Shown here piece by piece: positions 23,527 to 33,440 of a stretch of DNA of 64,000 bases. The notes below the pieces were generated by a model. The model was not told where the DNA came from. It searched no databases and worked only from the letters and a program-made list of their open reading frames with translations. The position numbers and the translations under genes are program-made. The stretch's first letter is position 1. Each line of letters begins with the position of its first letter. Source of the DNA: Chlamydiia bacterium (GTDB lineage Bacteria > Chlamydiota > Chlamydiia > Chlamydiales > Simkaniaceae); the NCBI GenBank assembly GCA_022601645.1, contig JAJACH010000001.1:62001-126000 (forward strand), in the 5' to 3' direction.

Positions 23527-26034
23527 TTAGGATTCGGCAAGCGCTTCTTCGGGTTTTGGAGCTTCTTCCTCAATTAAGAGCTGTTCACCATCCATTTTGA
23601 TGTGGAAGGTGCACGGCTTATCTCCTTCGCGGAGGAGCTTCTCGGCGAGGGCATCTTCGAGCTTTTGCTCTATCATGCGTCTGAGGGTACGGGCACCCAT
23701 CTCGGGTTGAAAGCCTTTGTCGACGAGGTGCTCTTTAACCGATTTGTCGAGCTTGATGGTGATGTTCTTTCGTTCAAGTCGTTTAGCGAGTTTAGCAACC
23801 TCGAGGTCGACGATGTCGATGAGGTGTTCTTTATCAAGGGCTCTAAAGATGACGACGTCATCGAGGCGATTAATAAATTCGGGTTTGAAGTGTTTTTTGA
23901 CAGCTTTATCGATCTTCTCTTCCATGTCCTCGTATTTGAGCATGCCGTCTTGAACGCCGAAGCCCACTTCTGTGGAGCGACGGATGAGATCAGAGCCGAG
24001 ATTGGAGGTGAGGATAATGATGGTGTTGCGGAAGGAGATTTTGCGGCCGACTGAGTCGGTGAGTTGTCCGTCCTCGAGAATTTGGAGGAGGATATTCATC
24101 ACGTCGGGGTGTGCTTTTTCAACTTCATCAAAGAGGACGACAGAGTAGGGGCGTCGGCGTACTTGTTCGGTGAGCTGTCCGCCTTCTTCGTGGCCTACGT
24201 ATCCTGGAGGGGAACCTGTCATACGGCTGACGGCAAATTTCTCCATGTACTCGGACATGTCGACTTGGATTAATGCTTCTTCACCGCCAAAGAGTTGGGT
24301 GGCGAGTTGTCTTGCTAGAAGTGTTTTTCCAACACCTGTTGGGCCTAGGAAAAGGAAGGCGCCAATGGGGCGTTTTGGGTCTTTGATGTCAGCTTTTGAG
24401 CGTTTAACTGAGCGGCAGACGGTGGCAAGGGCTTTGTCTTGGCCAACAACCGTTTGCTTAAGGGTTTCGTCCATGTTAAGGACTTTGTGTGCTTCGGTTT
24501 CGGTTAGGCGGCGGATGGGGATGCCGGTTTGTTTGGCGACGATATTTGCGATGTCGTCTTCATCGACGATCACTTGGTGTTCGTCTTTGTTTTTCTCCCA
24601 TTCGGCGTGGATGTCGTGGAGTTTTTCGCGCAGTTGCTTTTCTTTATCGCGTAGTTTGGCGGCTTTCTCGTACTCTTGTTTGCCGATCGACTCTTCTTTG
24701 GATTGGCGTAGCGTTTCTATTTCAGCTTCTAGGTCGCCGATGTCTTGGGGCTGATGGAGCATTGAGATGCGCGCTTTAGCGCCTGCTTCATCGAGAAGGT
24801 CGATAGCCTTATCGGGCAAAAAGCGGCCGGAGATATAGCGATCTGACATGTAGACCGAGGCTGCAACCGCGTCGTCTGTGTAGACACACTTGTGGTGGTC
24901 TTGGTATTTTTCCTTGAGGCCTGAGAGAATTTCGACAGCTTCGTCGAGAGAGGGTGGAGCCACGTTGATTTTTTGGAAACGACGCTCTAATGCTGCGTCT
25001 TTTTCGATTTGTTTACGGTATTCGTCGGCTGTTGTCGCACCGATACACTGGATTTCGCCGCGGGAAAGGGCGGGCTTTAAGATGTTTGAGGCGTCAATGG
25101 CCCCTTCTGCAGCACCAGCGCCAACGATTGTGTGGATCTCATCGATAAAGAGGAGGATGTTTCCGTGCTTTTTGACCTCGTCCATAACGGCTTTAATGCG
25201 CTCTTCAAACTGGCCGCGGTACTTAGTGCCGGCGATCATCAGTGTGAGATCAAGCGCGATGAGACGTTTGTTGGCGAGATGGTCGGGCACGTCGTTGTTG
25301 ACAATCGCGTGAGCGAGTCCTTCAACGATGGCTGTTTTTCCAACGCCGGCCTCTCCGATGAGCACAGGGTTGTTCTTGCGGCGGCGGCATAAAATGAGGA
25401 TGAGTCGTTCGACCTCAAGCTTTCGGCCGATGACAGGATCTAATTTGTTTTCACGGCACATTTCAGTTAAGTCGTGGCCGTAAGCTTTCAGAGCTGGCGT
25501 TTTTTCGCCGCCAGGGGAGCTGCGTTCGCTTGAGCGGGGAGATGAGGCAGATGGCTGCGAGGCCATGCCCATTGGAGGGAGTTGGAGGTTAAAGGTTTCA
25601 AGCTCTTTTAAGACTTCTTTGCGGACCTCTTTGAGATTGACGCTTAAATTTTCAAGGATTTGGGTGGCAACGCCATCTGTTTGGCGAAGAAGTGCCAAAA
25701 GCAGGTGCTCTGTCCCGACGTAATTGTGATTTAGGGAGGAAGCTTCTTCATTGGCGAATTCAAAGACTTTTTTCACTTTGCCAGTAAGCGCTGGGTCACC
25801 ATAGACTTGAATTTCGGGGCCAAAGCCCACAAGTCTTTCGACCTCTGATAGGACGGTTTCATAGTCTACATTGAGATTGCGCAGTACATTTACCGCAATT
25901 CCTTGGCCCAGTTTGAGCAATCCCAAGAGGATATGCTCGGTACCTAAGTAATTGTGGTTAAGACGTTGAGCTTCTTTTTTTGCAAGCTTAATGACTTGCT
26001 TCGCACGATTCGTAAACTTATCAAACATGGACAC
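23527..26034 (-). CDS. clpC: ATP-dependent Clp protease ATPase subunit ClpC
   Basis: ClpC unfolds proteins and feeds them to ClpP. The 835-residue protein has the two N-terminal Clp repeats ([13 protein letters not shown] and [13 protein letters not shown]), the first AAA+ module with Walker A GEAGVGKT at 227-234, a UVR-type coiled segment ([19 protein letters not shown]), and a second module with [11 protein letters not shown]. It is full length. It is the CT286 counterpart and stands next to lplA as in Chlamydia. The gene is monocistronic as far as can be seen. Confidence 0.98.
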   Translation of the reverse strand: MSMFDKFTNRAKQVIKLAKKEAQRLNHNYLGTEHILLGLLKLGQGIAVNVLRNLNVDYETVLSEVERLVGFGPEIQVYGDPALTGKVKKVFEFANEEASSLNHNYVGTEHLLLALLRQTDGVATQILENLSVNLKEVRKEVLKELETFNLQLPPMGMASQPSASSPRSSERSSPGGEKTPALKAYGHDLTEMCRENKLDPVIGRKLEVERLILILCRRRKNNPVLIGEAGVGKTAIVEGLAHAIVNNDVPDHLANKRLIALDLTLMIAGTKYRGQFEERIKAVMDEVKKHGNILLFIDEIHTIVGAGAAEGAIDASNILKPALSRGEIQCIGATTADEYRKQIEKDAALERRFQKINVAPPSLDEAVEILSGLKEKYQDHHKCVYTDDAVAASVYMSDRYISGRFLPDKAIDLLDEAGAKARISMLHQPQDIGDLEAEIETLRQSKEESIGKQEYEKAAKLRDKEKQLREKLHDIHAEWEKNKDEHQVIVDEDDIANIVAKQTGIPIRRLTETEAHKVLNMDETLKQTVVGQDKALATVCRSVKRSKADIKDPKRPIGAFLFLGPTGVGKTLLARQLATQLFGGEEALIQVDMSEYMEKFAVSRMTGSPPGYVGHEEGGQLTEQVRRRPYSVVLFDEVEKAHPDVMNILLQILEDGQLTDSVGRKISFRNTIIILTSNLGSDLIRRSTEVGFGVQDGMLKYEDMEEKIDKAVKKHFKPEFINRLDDVVIFRALDKEHLIDIVDLEVAKLAKRLERKNITIKLDKSVKEHLVDKGFQPEMGARTLRRMIEQKLEDALAEKLLREGDKPCTFHIKMDGEQLLIEEEAPKPEEALAES

Positions 26035-26123
26035 CTCGCTACCCTTTCATTGTATCTCAATCAATAGTGCATATCAAGACATTTTGCAAGCGCAATAATT
26101 AAGTTTTTGGTATTCTCATCGCC

Positions 26124-26801
26124 ATGTGGAAGGTATTAGACACGGGAATTCACACTGCGGAAGAGAATATGGAGATCGATCGAAAACTTTTGGTCGATTT
26201 AAAAGACGAACCGATTCTCCATCTATATGGATGGGCAAAGCCTTCGGCGACATTTGGCCATTTTATTAAGATCGGTGAGCACTTAAAAACCCCGTCGATT
26301 CTCGATTTGGCAAAAAGGCCGACAGGTGGTGGAATTATTTTTCACACCTTTGATTTGGCTTTTTCTGTCTTGTTGCCGGCAAGCCATCCGGAATTTTCCG
26401 ATAATACCTTATCCAACTACCATTATATTAATAGTGCTGTGGCAAGAGCGCTTAAAGCAAGCGATCTATTGCCCGATGAGCCAGTGCCGCTCGATCCACC
26501 GTCGAAACACTTTTGCATGGCCAAGCCAACCAAATACGATGTGATGATCGGAGGGCGAAAACTTGCAGGGGCAGCTCAGCGAAAAATGAAACAAGGGCTT
26601 TTGCATCAGGGGAGCATCTCGATCGCACCGCCAAATGAAGCCTTTTTGGATGAAGTACTTTTACCAGATAGTCGCGTCAAAGAAGCGATGCTTGAAAATA
26701 GCTATGCACTACTAACACATGATTATACACCAAGCGATTTACAGGCCATGCGCCGTGAAATTGAAGAAAAGTTAACGAGGGAACTATGTCAAAAAAGCTA
26801 A
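26124..26801 (+). CDS. lplA: lipoate-protein ligase A family protein
   Basis: The protein attaches lipoate (or a related acyl group) to lipoyl domains. Motifs are RPTGGGIIFH and, later, GRKLAGAAQRK with the substrate-binding lysine. It has 225 residues, so it lacks the C-terminal accessory domain of E. coli LplA and resembles the shorter chlamydial proteins (CT285). A likely substrate is the GcsH protein encoded at 33437-33802. Its last 16 bases overlap proS, which indicates coupling. Confidence 0.88.
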   Translation: MWKVLDTGIHTAEENMEIDRKLLVDLKDEPILHLYGWAKPSATFGHFIKIGEHLKTPSILDLAKRPTGGGIIFHTFDLAFSVLLPASHPEFSDNTLSNYHYINSAVARALKASDLLPDEPVPLDPPSKHFCMAKPTKYDVMIGGRKLAGAAQRKMKQGLLHQGSISIAPPNEAFLDEVLLPDSRVKEAMLENSYALLTHDYTPSDLQAMRREIEEKLTRELCQKS

Positions 26802-28282
26802 AAACCGCCATCAATCCAACAAGAGAAGAAGACTTCCCCGAGTGGTACCAACAAGTGATCAAAGCCTCTGATTTAGCAGAGCACTCTCCTGTTCGCGGTT
26901 GCATGGTCATCAAGCCTTGGGGTTATCGCATTTGGGAAAAAATGCAAAAGCATCTCGATGACAGATTTCGCGAAAAAGGTTCTGAAAACGCCTATTTCCC
27001 CCTCTTTATTCCACTCAGTTATTTGCAAAAAGAAGCCAACCACGTCGAAGGCTTTGCCACTGAATGCGCCGTTGTGACCCACCATCGCCTTGAAAAAGAT
27101 GGTGATGGTCAATTGCAGCCATCCGGCGAGCTTGAAGAACCACTCATTGTCCGCCCAACCTCCGAAATGATCATCGGCGAGAGCTTCTCGCGCTGGATCG
27201 AATCATACCGCGACCTGCCACTTAAAATTAACCAGTGGGCGAACGTCGTTCGCTGGGAAATGCGCACGCGCCTATTCCTCCGCACAGCAGAATTCCTCTG
27301 GCAAGAAGGTCACACAGCTCATGCAACAGAAGAAGAAGCCAATGCCTGCGCGCGCGAAATGCACCGCGTCTATATCGACTTTCTCCAAGATGTCCTGGCA
27401 ATCCCCGTTGTGGCTGGCGAGAAGACCGAAGCAGAGCGCTTCCCCGGCGCTGTTTCCACCTACACCTTTGAAGCCATGATGCAAGATGGCAAAGCGCTGC
27501 AAGGGGGAACCTCTCACTTCCTCGGGCAAAACTTTTCCAAAGCACAAGACATCACGTTTACCGACCAAGACGGGCAACTCACCCACGCATGGACCACTTC
27601 ATGGGGCGTGACAACCCGCATGATCGGTGCCATGGTCATGGTGCATAGCGACGACGATGGACTTATTTTACCGCCGCGCATCGCATCAAGCCACATCGTC
27701 ATCATCCCCATCTGCCACAAAGAAGAATTACTTGATGACGTCCACACATACGCAAACCACGTCGCTGAAAAACTCCGCAGCGTTAACTACCACGGCGCTC
27801 CCCTCGACGTAAAAGTCGATACGCGTGACATGCGCGGAGGAGAGAAAAGTTGGGACTGGATCAAAAAAGGCGTGCCCCTTCGGATCGAAATCGGTCCGCG
27901 CGAAATGGAAGAAAAACAAGTGTCTGTTAAAACGCGAACGAATGGCCATAAAGAGCGCGAAGATCTTATTTTAGACGATCTTCTCTTGACGCTGCCTCAA
28001 AGGCTTGACAAAATCCAAGACACTCTTTACGAGCGCGCCCTCTTCAATCGCGAACAAAAAACGCGTGAGATCACAAACAAAGACGACTTCTATGCTTACT
28101 TTAATGAAGGTGGCGGGTTTGCCTACGCACACTGGTGCGGAGATGCCGAGGTAGAAGAGCAAGTAAAAAAAGACCTCCAAGTGACGATTCGCTGCATTCC
28201 CGATGAAGCATCCGAGCCCGGTACCTGTATTTTCACAGGTAAGCCAAGCGCTCAAACAGTCCTTTTTGCTAAAGCTTACTAA
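26786..28282 (+). CDS. proS: prolyl-tRNA synthetase, archaeal/eukaryotic type
   Basis: The enzyme charges tRNA-Pro. The 498-residue protein begins TREEDFPEWYQQVIKASDLA, the usual start of the archaeal/eukaryotic (ProS type 3) class, lacks the large editing insertion of the bacterial class, and ends in Ala-Tyr, as that class does. Motif 2 is present around VVRWEMRTRLFLRTAEFLW. Chlamydia itself, to my knowledge, has the bacterial type of about 580 residues. It overlaps lplA by 16 bases. Third positions are C-rich, as in radA. Confidence 0.92.
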   Translation: MSKKLKTAINPTREEDFPEWYQQVIKASDLAEHSPVRGCMVIKPWGYRIWEKMQKHLDDRFREKGSENAYFPLFIPLSYLQKEANHVEGFATECAVVTHHRLEKDGDGQLQPSGELEEPLIVRPTSEMIIGESFSRWIESYRDLPLKINQWANVVRWEMRTRLFLRTAEFLWQEGHTAHATEEEANACAREMHRVYIDFLQDVLAIPVVAGEKTEAERFPGAVSTYTFEAMMQDGKALQGGTSHFLGQNFSKAQDITFTDQDGQLTHAWTTSWGVTTRMIGAMVMVHSDDDGLILPPRIASSHIVIIPICHKEELLDDVHTYANHVAEKLRSVNYHGAPLDVKVDTRDMRGGEKSWDWIKKGVPLRIEIGPREMEEKQVSVKTRTNGHKEREDLILDDLLLTLPQRLDKIQDTLYERALFNREQKTREITNKDDFYAYFNEGGGFAYAHWCGDAEVEEQVKKDLQVTIRCIPDEASEPGTCIFTGKPSAQTVLFAKAY

Positions 28283-28354
28283 GCTTTGTAAGGTCTTGAT
28301 TTTTTAGCTCTTTTAGTGTTAAATTCTTCGTCTTTATTCCAAGGAGGAATTAAT

Positions 28355-28603
28355 ATAGCAATATCCAAGACGTTACCCGCGGTTATTATAGAGACAGCAG
28401 AAACAGGGATCATGTCCACAAGCTCAGTATACAAGCGGCAGCTTTACTTATATAGAGAATGGTTAGCAAGAGGGCGGGAATTTAATACGGCTCAGGTAAG
28501 CGCAGGTGCGCTTTTTGCCCCAAGCCAGCGTTTAAGAACTGATAGCCCAGATCCTCACCAGAGGATTGTGCGGGGAAGGAACGTGTCAACGAGGGCTTCG
28601 TAG
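28355..28603 (+). CDS. unknown 82-residue protein with apparent ATA start
   Basis: An ideal AGGAGG (28342-28347) stands 7 bases before ATAGCA, where other small genes have ATGGC. The frame then reads ATA-Ala-Ile-Ser-Lys-Thr and continues to 28603. The first true ATG in frame is at 28412 and has only a weak ribosome site. Either ATA is used, or a start codon was lost and the shorter form or nothing is made. The C-terminal half is basic (RQLYLYREWLARGREF). The 3' end overlaps the inositol oxygenase gene by 49 bases. No family is recognised. Confidence 0.45.
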   Translation: MAISKTLPAVIIETAETGIMSTSSVYKRQLYLYREWLARGREFNTAQVSAGALFAPSQRLRTDSPDPHQRIVRGRNVSTRAS

Positions 28604-29322
28604 TAAGGGCGAAGCTCTGCGGTGTTCAGTGGTTCGTCGTCTTTTGAATAAAGGTCATACTTGTTGAAGAGATGAAGGTAGGGCAAAAGCTCTTTATCGC
28701 GCTCGGAGAGGAGGTGAAGGTATTCGCCTTCGCGGTGGAGGGAATAGAACGAGTGGAAGCGGATGATAAAGAGAGCTTCTTCGGGAAGGTAGGGTTTGAG
28801 CACTTGGTAGAGGTATTCATCATGCCCCCATGTCATATGCACGTTATCGAGGCCGCACTGGTCAGTGTAGATGGACGGGGGATCGGCGGGGAGAAATTCT
28901 GAGAGGACGATTTTTTGCGAATAGGGATGGCCAAGGGGATAGGTGTCTCCAACAACGGCCCACTGCGGCTCGCCAAAGTAGGCGAGGAGTTTGCCGAGGT
29001 CGTGGATGAAGCCTGTGAGGATCAGCCAGTCGGGCTGGCCGTCTTGGCGCATCATTTCGGCGGTTTGGTAGGCGTGGTAAGATTGGGGGAGGTTGATATC
29101 GGGGTCGCTTTCGTCGATTAAGGTATCAAGGAGGTCGAGCACTTCCATAATGCTAAGTGTGGCATGACGCGGTGGTAGGTATTCGGCTTTTTTAGCGAGG
29201 ACGAATTCAAGTGTTTGGTTTTCGTGGTTTTGCTTGTAAAACTCACAGATCGCTGGGTCATCGTAGATGCGGTGGCTTGCTAAAAGCGTAAGTGGTAGTA
29301 GTAGGGCTATTTTTTGAAGAAT
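28555..29322 (-). CDS. myo-inositol oxygenase (MIOX) with signal peptide and apparent ATT start
   Basis: MIOX converts myo-inositol to glucuronate with a di-iron centre. All six ligands known from mouse MIOX are found: His83 (SYHAYQTAE), His107 and Asp108 (IHDLGK), His167 (WGHDEY), His190 (RFHSFY) and Asp223 (FNKYDLYSK), with Lys111 as well. Homology clearly extends upstream of the first ATG (29148), through NQTLEFVLAKKAEYL. The only start near the head of the frame is ATT at 29322, eight bases after GAGGAG; it would give MLQKIALLLPLTLLAS, a good signal peptide, and 255 residues. The gene overlaps the transporter gene by 16 bases, so import and oxidation of inositol are probably linked. Confidence 0.85.
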   Translation of the reverse strand: MLQKIALLLPLTLLASHRIYDDPAICEFYKQNHENQTLEFVLAKKAEYLPPRHATLSIMEVLDLLDTLIDESDPDINLPQSYHAYQTAEMMRQDGQPDWLILTGFIHDLGKLLAYFGEPQWAVVGDTYPLGHPYSQKIVLSEFLPADPPSIYTDQCGLDNVHMTWGHDEYLYQVLKPYLPEEALFIIRFHSFYSLHREGEYLHLLSERDKELLPYLHLFNKYDLYSKDDEPLNTAELRPYYEALVDTFLPRTILW

Positions 29323-30659
29323 TCTTCGATCTCCTCAAGCGATTTGAATTTGGTTTCGGGAATCATTTTGATGATAAAGTAGATTCCGAAAAGTCCGATT
29401 AATCCGTAAAGCCAGAAGGTGAATGATTTGCCAATATTGTTGATTAAGAGGAGGAAGGTGAGCGTGACGGCAAAGTTTGCGATCCAGTTGGCGCAAGTGG
29501 CGATTCCCATGGCGCGGCCGCGAATTTTAAGGGGATAGATTTCTGAGTTGATAAGCCATCCGATGGGCCCTAAGCTAAAGGCAAAGCAAGCGATGTATGC
29601 GAGCATGGCGATCAAGGTGACCCAGCCGACGATCGCATCTTGGGCTGGAAAAAGGAAGCCGCCGCCGAGGAAACCAAGGGAGACGACCATTCCGGACAGT
29701 CCGAGGAGTAAGAGCGGTTTTCTGCCCCAGCGGTCTAAGAGATAGATGGCGAGGAAGGTCATTAGCACGTTGACAATTCCCACAAAAAGTGAGGCGAAAA
29801 TGGCAGATTTATTGGAGGCGAAGCCGGCAAATTTGAAGATAGTGGGGGCAAAGTAGATGATGGTGTTAATGCCGGTGACTTGTTGGATAACGGTCAGACC
29901 GACACCTGCGATTAAAGCGGGGCGTACGGCTTTCGAGAACACGGCGCGGCCTGGTAGTTTCCCTTCTTCTTCGTCGACACGGACGATATGCTCGCACTCT
30001 AGGCGGGCATCTTCAGGTGAACCACGAAAGCGCTCGAGGATTTTTTGTGCTTTTTCCGTCTTGCCATGGGTGACTAGATAGCGAGGGCTTTCTGGGAAAA
30101 AGATCATGCAAATAAGCTGGATCGCGGCGGGAATGGCGGCGACGGCAAACATTTCGCGCCAGCCTGAGACCGAGGCAAAGGCGTAGCCTGCAAGGTAGGC
30201 GATTAGGATGCCGATCGTAATGCACAGTTGATTCAGTGATACGAGGGCCCCGCGCATGGAGCGAGGGGAGAGCTCTGCGATGTAGACGGGGGCGGTTGCT
30301 GAGGTAACCCCTATCGCGATACCGACAATAAGTCGGCCAATGATAATCCAAGAAACAGTTGGAGACCAAGCAAGGGCTAAGGCTGAAAGGATAAAGAGGA
30401 TGGAGGAGACAATGACTACTTTTTTCCGCCCGAACCGGTCATTTATGGGGCCCGCGAGGAGCGCTCCTGCCATGGCGCCAAGAGAGACAATCGAAACGAT
30501 CCACGACTCTTGAAGAGGTGATACGGCATACTCTTGCTTGATAAAGAGGATAGCTCCTGAAATCACACCGGTATCATAACCAAAGAGAAATCCTCCAATT
30601 GCTGCCACGACACTAATGAGAATAAGTAGAAATTTTTGCCAATGGGTTTCCTTAGCCAT
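29307..30659 (-). CDS. MFS sugar porter, probable inositol or pentose transporter
   Basis: The 450-residue protein has 12 predicted membrane segments and all the sugar-porter signatures: GYDTGVISGA, DRFGRKK, PESPRYL in the central loop, DRWGRKPLL and PETK at the end. This is the XylE/IolT/HMIT family of proton-coupled importers. The ATG at 30659 is used because AAGGA lies 7 bases upstream; an ATG seven codons earlier lies before that site. The downstream inositol oxygenase overlaps its 3' end, which points to inositol as substrate by context only. Confidence 0.9.
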   Translation of the reverse strand: MAKETHWQKFLLILISVVAAIGGFLFGYDTGVISGAILFIKQEYAVSPLQESWIVSIVSLGAMAGALLAGPINDRFGRKKVVIVSSILFILSALALAWSPTVSWIIIGRLIVGIAIGVTSATAPVYIAELSPRSMRGALVSLNQLCITIGILIAYLAGYAFASVSGWREMFAVAAIPAAIQLICMIFFPESPRYLVTHGKTEKAQKILERFRGSPEDARLECEHIVRVDEEEGKLPGRAVFSKAVRPALIAGVGLTVIQQVTGINTIIYFAPTIFKFAGFASNKSAIFASLFVGIVNVLMTFLAIYLLDRWGRKPLLLLGLSGMVVSLGFLGGGFLFPAQDAIVGWVTLIAMLAYIACFAFSLGPIGWLINSEIYPLKIRGRAMGIATCANWIANFAVTLTFLLLINNIGKSFTFWLYGLIGLFGIYFIIKMIPETKFKSLEEIEEFFKK

Positions 30660-30730
30660 GAGATATCCTTTTTTTTTCATCCTAGCAATTTTTTTGAGGA
30701 AGTAAAGCGAAGTTTTGTTATGATGGACCC

Positions 30731-32911
30731 ATGTTGAATTTTATCAGGAAGTACCAACGTTACTTATTTATCGTTGTTTCAGTGTTTGTCATCGGCTCGT
30801 TCTGCTTTTTTGGAATTAATACAGCAGGAACCCCTAAATCTAAAGATATCAAGGACGTAGCACTCGGCAAAGCTGTCGATGGCTCGAATATGATGCGCTC
30901 AAGTATTGACCGAATTTCCCATATGCTAGGAGCGAACTTTTTCAATGACGGCGTGATTGAAAAAGATTTTCTTGAAACAGGAATGGGCATGCAACTGATG
31001 CACGCTTATTGGGATGAATTAGAAGAAGAGCTTGGAGCGCGCTTTGAAAAGTTCCAAAAGTTTAAACCCTATCGGCACCCTGGCGCGAGTTTCATCAGTG
31101 TCGAATCGATGTGGGAACAGGTCCTTCCTGCACAAAAACAAATTTTTGATGCGTTTAAAACAGCTCCATTTAATAAACAGAGTGTCGCCCTTTTAGCTAA
31201 TCTCTACTTAAATGAAATGCGCTTTCCTCCCTCACTGATGCGCCGCTTTTTGATGCAAATGCAAAGCCAATACTCTTGGGTGCCGCGCGACTACGAATTG
31301 GAAAGAGGCGATCTCTCTTTATTCCGCTGCAAACAGGCTTCCGATTGGTTTGGCCCTCGTTTTGTAGAGCTCACCTCTCAGGTGATTTATAACAGTGCAA
31401 TTGTAGCAAAAGAAAAAGGCTACAAGGTCACAAAGCAAGAAGCGCGCGTTGATATGCTGCAAAATGCAACAGCGAAACTTAGACAGCAGGGCGTTTCCGA
31501 AGATGAAGCACAAGAGATGATCCGCTCTCAATTCTACATGCTCGGTATGAATGAGAACGAGGCCATTAAGACCTGGCAACAGGTTCTTTTATTTAGACGC
31601 CTCTTTGACGATTATGGCCACTCTGTTCTCCTAGACCCGGCAGGGCTTAAGCAGTTCTTTGGCTTCTCTGGAAAGGCAACCGAAGTTGACCTCTACACAT
31701 TACCAGTAAGTCTTAGTGACTTCGACGATGTGATGTGTTTGCAAGAATATATCGATCAGGTGGCAAGTAAGAAAGAGACAATGCATCCGCTTGCTCTCCC
31801 GACAACGTTTAAGACCCCAAGCAAAATGAAGGCAAAAGAACTTGTTCAAAAACGCTTTTTTGTTGAGCTTGCTACGGTAACAAAAAATGAAGTTGGCTTA
31901 AATGTTCCTCTCGCAGAGACGTGGGAATGGGAACTCAAGCACTTTGATTTACTAAAGCGTCACTTTAGCGAACTTAAAGGCGAGAAGAAACCGTTTGAGA
32001 TGCTCGAATCGGTCAGTTCAGAGGTGAGAGGAAAAATCGATGATTTTTCTCGCTTAGCCATTGTTGATGAGCGGCCCGAAATGATCAGGCAAGCTCTTGA
32101 AAATGCGGCTTTGGAAAAAACAGAATTGACTGTGCCTCTTGCAGGTCCTATGGCATTGCCTGGGCTTGATAATCGCACCGAGCTTTTAGCAAAACTTTGC
32201 CAAGGCAAAACGCTTGATGGCTACACGCAAGATGATAAAAATTTCTACCGCATTCACGTTCTTGAAGAAGCAAAGGACGTTGAAGTCATGACCTTTAGTG
32301 AAGCGAAAAGTGCGGGCGTCCTAACTCACTTAGTCGACTCTAAGCTTAAGAAGGCTTATGAAAATGTGCGCCTTAACAATCCTACCTTGTTCCAGGACGA
32401 GAAGGGACGTTGGAAAACTTTTGCTGATGCGAAAGAAGAGATTGGTCGCACCGTTTACAAGGATCTTGTAAAAAAGATTAACGTACAAGGACGCGACTTG
32501 GGTGACATCGTTGAAAATCGCCTTGTCTACCCTATGAAGGAAATGCTTTCACACTTAAAACAGGGCCACGAGCATTTGGTGAGAACTGAAACAGTTGAGC
32601 AGGCTGAAGGCCTCCGTAAAAGAGGCACCCTTGTCGATCAATGGCTTCTTGAAAAACAAGCCGTGACCCTCAAACTTGCAGAGAAAAGTCGCTGCATTGA
32701 TGAAAATGCATTCACGAAAGGTGAAGGCGACTGGTCTGAGGTCATCAGAAGCCAAAATGGCGAACCAGCTCTCTACCATGTGAAAGCTCAGTCTGGTAAT
32801 GAATCAAATTTCGAAGGGAGAATGGCAAGTGCGCAAAATGTTCTTGCAAAAGATGCTAAGCGCTACTTGATGTCGTCTCTTTTGGAGCACTTTTCCAGTG
32901 CACTCCATTAG
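30731..32911 (+). CDS. membrane-anchored PpiD/SurA-like periplasmic protein
   Basis: The 726-residue protein begins with a basic stretch (FIRKYQRY) and one membrane segment at about residues 11-30, and the rest would lie in the periplasm. The layout, with a helical SurA-N-like section after the anchor (residues 200-300), resembles PpiD-type folding factors of the inner membrane. No parvulin prolyl-isomerase core is clear to me, so activity is open. It overlaps the next gene by 14 bases, and the three genes to gcsH form one unit. It reads divergently from the transporter gene. Confidence 0.55.
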   Translation: MLNFIRKYQRYLFIVVSVFVIGSFCFFGINTAGTPKSKDIKDVALGKAVDGSNMMRSSIDRISHMLGANFFNDGVIEKDFLETGMGMQLMHAYWDELEEELGARFEKFQKFKPYRHPGASFISVESMWEQVLPAQKQIFDAFKTAPFNKQSVALLANLYLNEMRFPPSLMRRFLMQMQSQYSWVPRDYELERGDLSLFRCKQASDWFGPRFVELTSQVIYNSAIVAKEKGYKVTKQEARVDMLQNATAKLRQQGVSEDEAQEMIRSQFYMLGMNENEAIKTWQQVLLFRRLFDDYGHSVLLDPAGLKQFFGFSGKATEVDLYTLPVSLSDFDDVMCLQEYIDQVASKKETMHPLALPTTFKTPSKMKAKELVQKRFFVELATVTKNEVGLNVPLAETWEWELKHFDLLKRHFSELKGEKKPFEMLESVSSEVRGKIDDFSRLAIVDERPEMIRQALENAALEKTELTVPLAGPMALPGLDNRTELLAKLCQGKTLDGYTQDDKNFYRIHVLEEAKDVEVMTFSEAKSAGVLTHLVDSKLKKAYENVRLNNPTLFQDEKGRWKTFADAKEEIGRTVYKDLVKKINVQGRDLGDIVENRLVYPMKEMLSHLKQGHEHLVRTETVEQAEGLRKRGTLVDQWLLEKQAVTLKLAEKSRCIDENAFTKGEGDWSEVIRSQNGEPALYHVKAQSGNESNFEGRMASAQNVLAKDAKRYLMSSLLEHFSSALH

Positions 32912-33440
32912 TCCGATTCCCCCCGCTCTTTTTTTTGACGTCAAAGCAAAAGTGCGGAGGGGACTTACAAAGTTACCAAGCGGCTCACACCTTCTAGCTG
33001 AAAAGCACTTGGCCGACGTTGAAATGGGCTTTACCGATGAGGCTCTTGAAATTGAAGTCACCTTTAAACGCCCCATCAAAGATGGGGATGCCGTCGAATT
33101 TTTTGTCGATACAAGGGATCTTAAAACATCCAAGACCATCACGCAGTTTTGTCACCACTACAAGTGCACACTTTTAGGTGGCGTTGAACTCACGCGCTTT
33201 CGCGGAGATGACACCCATCCACTAGCTGAAGACTTCTCTATTCAAGTACGCGGTAAAACACTTTGTATCACGCTTGATCAATTGCACGGATTTGATCCAA
33301 AACGGTTTAACCGCATTGGCTTTACCTACCAAATTACACGCGAGGACGGAGATGCTGAGCACTTCTTCTTAAGTAAGTCGACACATAATCTAGCGCAAAA
33401 TCCCCACCTATGGACAACTATTACCCTGGAGGACAAGTGA
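32898..33440 (+). CDS. conserved chlamydial protein, CT283-like, carbohydrate-binding-like fold
   Basis: The 180-residue protein occupies the place of CT283, just before gcsH. The segment AVEFFVDTRDLKTSKTITQF resembles family 9 carbohydrate-binding-like domains, where a strand with FVDTRD is followed by a His/Phe stretch. No signal peptide is visible. It overlaps its upstream neighbour by 14 bases and gcsH by 4. Function is unknown. Confidence 0.65.
   Translation: MHSISPIPPALFFDVKAKVRRGLTKLPSGSHLLAEKHLADVEMGFTDEALEIEVTFKRPIKDGDAVEFFVDTRDLKTSKTITQFCHHYKCTLLGGVELTRFRGDDTHPLAEDFSIQVRGKTLCITLDQLHGFDPKRFNRIGFTYQITREDGDAEHFFLSKSTHNLAQNPHLWTTITLEDK

Noticed and set aside
28271-28287. AAAGCTT-ACT-AAGCTTT inverted repeat at the proS stop as terminator
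   Set aside because: The loop is 3 bases, the stem is weak and AT-rich, and the T-run begins too far downstream.
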